Origin: Vibrio cidicii
Lineage (GTDB): Bacteria; Pseudomonadota; Gammaproteobacteria; Enterobacterales; Vibrionaceae
Reading direction: 5' to 3'
DNA length: 64,000 bases
Assembly (NCBI RefSeq): GCF_009763805.1
Contig: NZ_CP046804.1
Span: forward strand, 1,116,001 to 1,180,000
The position numbers and the translations under genes are program-made. The notes beneath the pieces were generated by a model. The model searched no databases. It worked only from the letters and a program-made list of their open reading frames with translations, and had not been told where the DNA came from. Below, piece by piece: positions 59,462 through 64,000 of the stretch (positions within the stretch are counted from its first letter, which is position 1; each line of letters opens with the position of its first letter).

Positions 59462-60995
59462 ATGGCCAAAAAGAGAACTCCAATGAACAAAATCAAAGAG
59501 GTATTACGCCTTAAGTACGACTGCGGTCTCTCAAATCGCAGCATCGCTTCTTGCCTGAAACTCGGCCCGTCCACCATATCGGAACTCCTTACTCGCTTTA
59601 AACAAAGCCCACTTGGTTGGCCTCTGCCTGAAAGTTGCAGCGATGCTGATCTCACGCAAGCGCTGTATCACGGTAAGAAAGCCAGTCGCGATAAAGTCAT
59701 GCCAGACTTCACGCAATACGCAGTCGAACTCAGACGTAAAGGCATGACGAAGATGTTGCTCTGGCAGGAATATCATGAGCAATATCAAGAGAAAGCTTAC
59801 GCTTACACTCAGTTCTGCGAGCACTTCACTCGCTGGCTCAAAACCCAAAAGCGCAGCATGCGCCAGCTTCATGTTGCGGGTGATAAGCTGTTTATCGATT
59901 ACTGTGGCCCTCGGCTTCAGGTGGTGAACCCTGACACAGGCGAAGTGCGCGAAGCCGAAGTGTTCGTGGCGACCTTAGGTGCGTCCAACTACACCTATGT
60001 GGAAGCCTTCCCCAGCCAAGGAAAGTCTTACTGGCTAGAGGCGCATGCCAATGCGTTCGAGCACTTCGGTGGCGTCCCCCATCTCTTGGTTTCCCGACAA
60101 TCTGCGTAGCGCGGTCAGTAAAGCGAATCGCTATGAGCCAAGACTGAACGACAGCTATCAGAAACTGGCCAATCACTATCAAACCGCCGTGATGCCTGCT
60201 CGCCCTTACAAACCGAAAGACAAAGCCAAGGCGGAGAATGCGGTGCTCCTCGTCGAACGCTGGATCATGATGCGGCTTCGCCACCAAACCTTCTATACCT
60301 TCAAAGAGCTGAATCTCGCTATCCGAGCGCTGATGGATGAGTTAAACCAACGTGAGATGAAACAGTATGGAGCGAGTCGCAAAGCCTTGTTCGAGAAGCT
60401 CGATAAACCTGCATTAAAGCCGCTACCCAAGCAGCGATACCTCTATACCGAAACGAGACAAGCCAAGGTTGGGCCTGACTATCACGTCGAATATCGCCGT
60501 CACTACTACTCGGTTCCCCATCAACTGGTTGGCCACCACGTCGAGCTGGAAGCCTCCAACCGTCTGGTGCAGATCTACCATCAAGGTAACTTGGTCGCCC
60601 AGCATCCACGCAGCCAAAGAGAGCGCGGAAACAGCACTCAACCAGAGCATATGCCGAGTCATCATCAACATCAAAAGTGGTCGCCTGGACGCTTGCTCAA
60701 CTGGGGAGCCAATATCGGCCCTGCCACCCGAGAAGTCGTCAATAAGATGCTGAACGCCAAACCTCATCCAGAGCAGGCCTATCGTTCCTGTCTTGGGCTG
60801 CTCAATCTGAGTAAAGCCCATGGTGAATCACGCCTAGAGCAAGCCTGTAAAGATGCGCTGATGCTGACAAAACCGAACTACACCTTCATCAATAATCTGC
60901 TGAAAAACAATCGCGAGGGGCAACTGAGTAAAGATAAAGCGAATACACCAAACCTTGTTCACAGCAATGTTCGTGGCCCGAACTGTTATCACTAG
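59462..60995 (+). pseudogene. istA: IS21-family transposase IstA of element A, frameshifted
   Basis: An N-terminal HTH (MAKKRTPMNKIKEVLRLKYD, then SNRSIASCLKLGPSTISELL) and an rve-type DDE domain: Asp in KLFIDYCGP, Asp in LLVPDNLRSA and Glu in [13 protein letters not shown]. The frame breaks at GTTTC 60089-60093; dropping one T turns LLVSRQSA into [16 protein letters not shown], containing the second Asp, and gives 510 residues. The istB of this element starts at 61006 and is cut after three codons by element B. Confidence 0.88.
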
Positions 60996-61111
60996 GAGAA
61001 AGGATATGAACACATGTCACCGCCGATGTAAAACTGACCCACTAACGCCGATTTAAAATTGACCCACCTGAGTCAAACTATCCGTTCGTAACATGAACAA
61101 AGCGGCGGATT

Positions 61112-62922
<1,811 letters not shown>

Positions 62923-62993
62923 TTACGTGGGTGGGTCAATTTTACTTCGGCGATAACGTCGATAAGTGGGTCAATTTTGAACTGGCGTTGACA

Positions 62994-63369
62994 CCAGCGA
63001 GTGAAGTGCTCGCAGAACTGAGTGTAAGCGTAAGCTTTCTCTTGATATTGCTCATGATATTCCTGCCAGAGCAACATCTTCGTCATGCCTTTACGTCTGA
63101 GTTTCGACTGCGTATTGCGTGAAGTCTGGCATGACTTTATCGCGACTGGCTTTCTTACCGTGATACAGCGCTTGCGTGAGATCAGCATCGCTGCAACTTT
63201 CAGGCAGAGGCCAACCAAGTGGGCTTTGTTTAAAGCGAGTAAGGAGTTCCGATATGGTGGACGGGCCGAGTTTCAGGCAAGAAGCGATGCTGCGATTTGA
63301 GAGACCGCAGTCGTACTTAAGGCGTAATACCTCTTTGATTTTGTTCATTGGAGTTCTCTTTTTGGCCAT
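62994..63369 (-). pseudogene. Inverted N-terminal fragment of element A istA, frameshifted
   Basis: Minus-strand copy of the first quarter of element A IstA (MAKKRTPMNKIKEV... to FCEHFTRW), cut by the right end of element B. It differs from the first copy by one inserted base, GTTTC at 63101-63105 on the plus strand (GAAAC in the coding sense) where the other copy has GAAC at 59726-59729. Together with the non-coding part to 63588 this is the left 595 bases of element A in inverted orientation. Confidence 0.85.
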
Positions 63370-63588
63370 GGTCGCTTCCTTACGTTCTTGTTTAAGAAGT
63401 AAAGAATAGCGAGCTATTGATTTAAAAGAGAAAAAGGTAGGATTTCGGGCATTCCGATCGGGGTTTTCGCTATTCCGATCACCGATTTCGGAGTGAGGCT
63501 AAAAGTGATCGGATAATCGCGGAATCAGTGATCGGTTTAAACCGAAATGGGTGATCGGATACGAAATGACTGATCGGAATGCTCCGAT

Positions 63589-63750
63589 ATATGCAGAATC
63601 CTGCTTGCTTTGGAAAAAGCTCAAATTTTTGGGTATATAAAACTGACAAGCCTGCCTATCTGCTGTAGTTGGCTGTTCCCAAGCTCCGCATAAATCCTTG
63701 TCATTCTCTTTTGTTCGAGTGAATTGCTTACATTTCCCACAACGTTCCAT
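63589..63750 (-). pseudogene. 5' piece of a Cys-rich cassette gene split by the IS complex
   Basis: Begins MERCGKCKQFTRTKENDKDL, with four Cys in CxxC-x15-C-x14-C arrangement (CGKC, DLCGAW, RQACQF), suggesting a small zinc-ribbon-like protein. The frame enters the IS after QSKQDSAY. A TTG at 63765 is an alternative start. The remaining codons are found at 59181-59238. Function unknown. Confidence 0.65.
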
Positions 63751-63872
63751 TGAAGCCAGTTCCAAGTTATTTCAATTTAAACTCGACAATAACGTTGTTA
63801 GAAACCTTGTAATTTGATTAAGCCCAAATTTAACGAAAATTGTTAATTACTGAGTAAATTACGACAAGGGCA

Positions 63873-63995
63873 TAACGCCCGCCTAAGGGGCTGACAACGC
63901 ATTACCACAAAACTCAAACACAACAACTGCAACCACTGCGGCTCAATGGGACTGGAAACGCCACGCGTTGACAGTCCCTCTTGAGGCGTTTGTTA
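63873..63995 (-). repeat. attC site 9
   Basis: Plus-strand TAACGCCCGCCTAAGGGG ... CTTGAGGCGTTTGTTA. This one is very close to the V. cholerae VCR consensus as I remember it. It closes a cassette whose gene lies beyond the right edge. Confidence 0.92.
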
Positions 63996-64000
63996 TGCTT

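Overview
The window looks like chromosomal DNA of a Vibrio, most likely V. vulnificus or a close relative. The evidence is a NorM-type MATE pump divergent from riboflavin synthase, an ectABC-aspartokinase cluster, a cyo oxidase operon, LiuR-controlled branched-chain acid catabolism and, at the right end, part of a chromosomal superintegron with VCR-like attC sites. The species call is an inference from gene content and remembered sequences; no search was run.

Layout. 1-6.5 kb: ribE start, norM, a DUF3080 lipoprotein, a periplasmic-type ATP-dependent DNA ligase, a P-loop kinase, small proteins and a glycerophosphodiester phosphodiesterase. 6.5-11.5 kb: a 6-phospho-beta-glucosidase with its LacI-type regulator and tandem operators, then katG. 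11.5-15.5 kb: tautomerase/NTF2-like/GST operon divergent from a LysR regulator, a lipoprotein, and a PepSY-cytochrome b561 pair. 15.6-28.7 kb: a valine-degradation operon (minus strand) and a leucine-degradation operon liuRABC-E (plus strand), diverging from an intergenic region with LiuR-type palindromes. 29.5-32 kb: ahpC-ahpF behind an OxyR-like site. 32-35.2 kb: arsenate-resistance operon arsR-gapdh-phosphatase-arsJ. 35.4-38.7 kb: cytochrome b561 and a leucine-rich-repeat lipoprotein. 38.8-42.5 kb: ectoine synthesis. 42.9-48.5 kb: TPR protein and cyoABCDE. 49.3-52.8 kb: a c-di-GMP module (GGDEF, solute-binding protein, HD-GYP). 52.8-54.4 kb: EamA exporter and rnk. 54.6-64 kb: the distal end of a superintegron with nine attC sites, all cassettes on the minus strand. 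It holds acetyltransferases, a Phd/Doc toxin-antitoxin pair, two related gene-less cassettes, and one cassette gene split by a nested IS21-family complex.

The most unusual signal is a set of frameshifts. Fourteen lesions were found, and every one is explained by the same single-base change: an apparent GAAC has become GAAAC (or GTTC has become GTTTC on the other strand). Removing that base restores a full-length protein in each complete gene (including cyoB, ahpC, ahpF, liuB and the GGDEF protein). Two copies of one insertion sequence inside the window provide an internal control: one has GAAC and the other GAAAC at the same position. A systematic consensus error is the likeliest cause, so these genes are probably intact in the organism. 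Other points of note are the absence of the biotin-carrying methylcrotonyl-CoA carboxylase subunit (liuD) between liuC and liuE, and the paired gene-less cassettes that conserve a hairpin stem while its loop differs.
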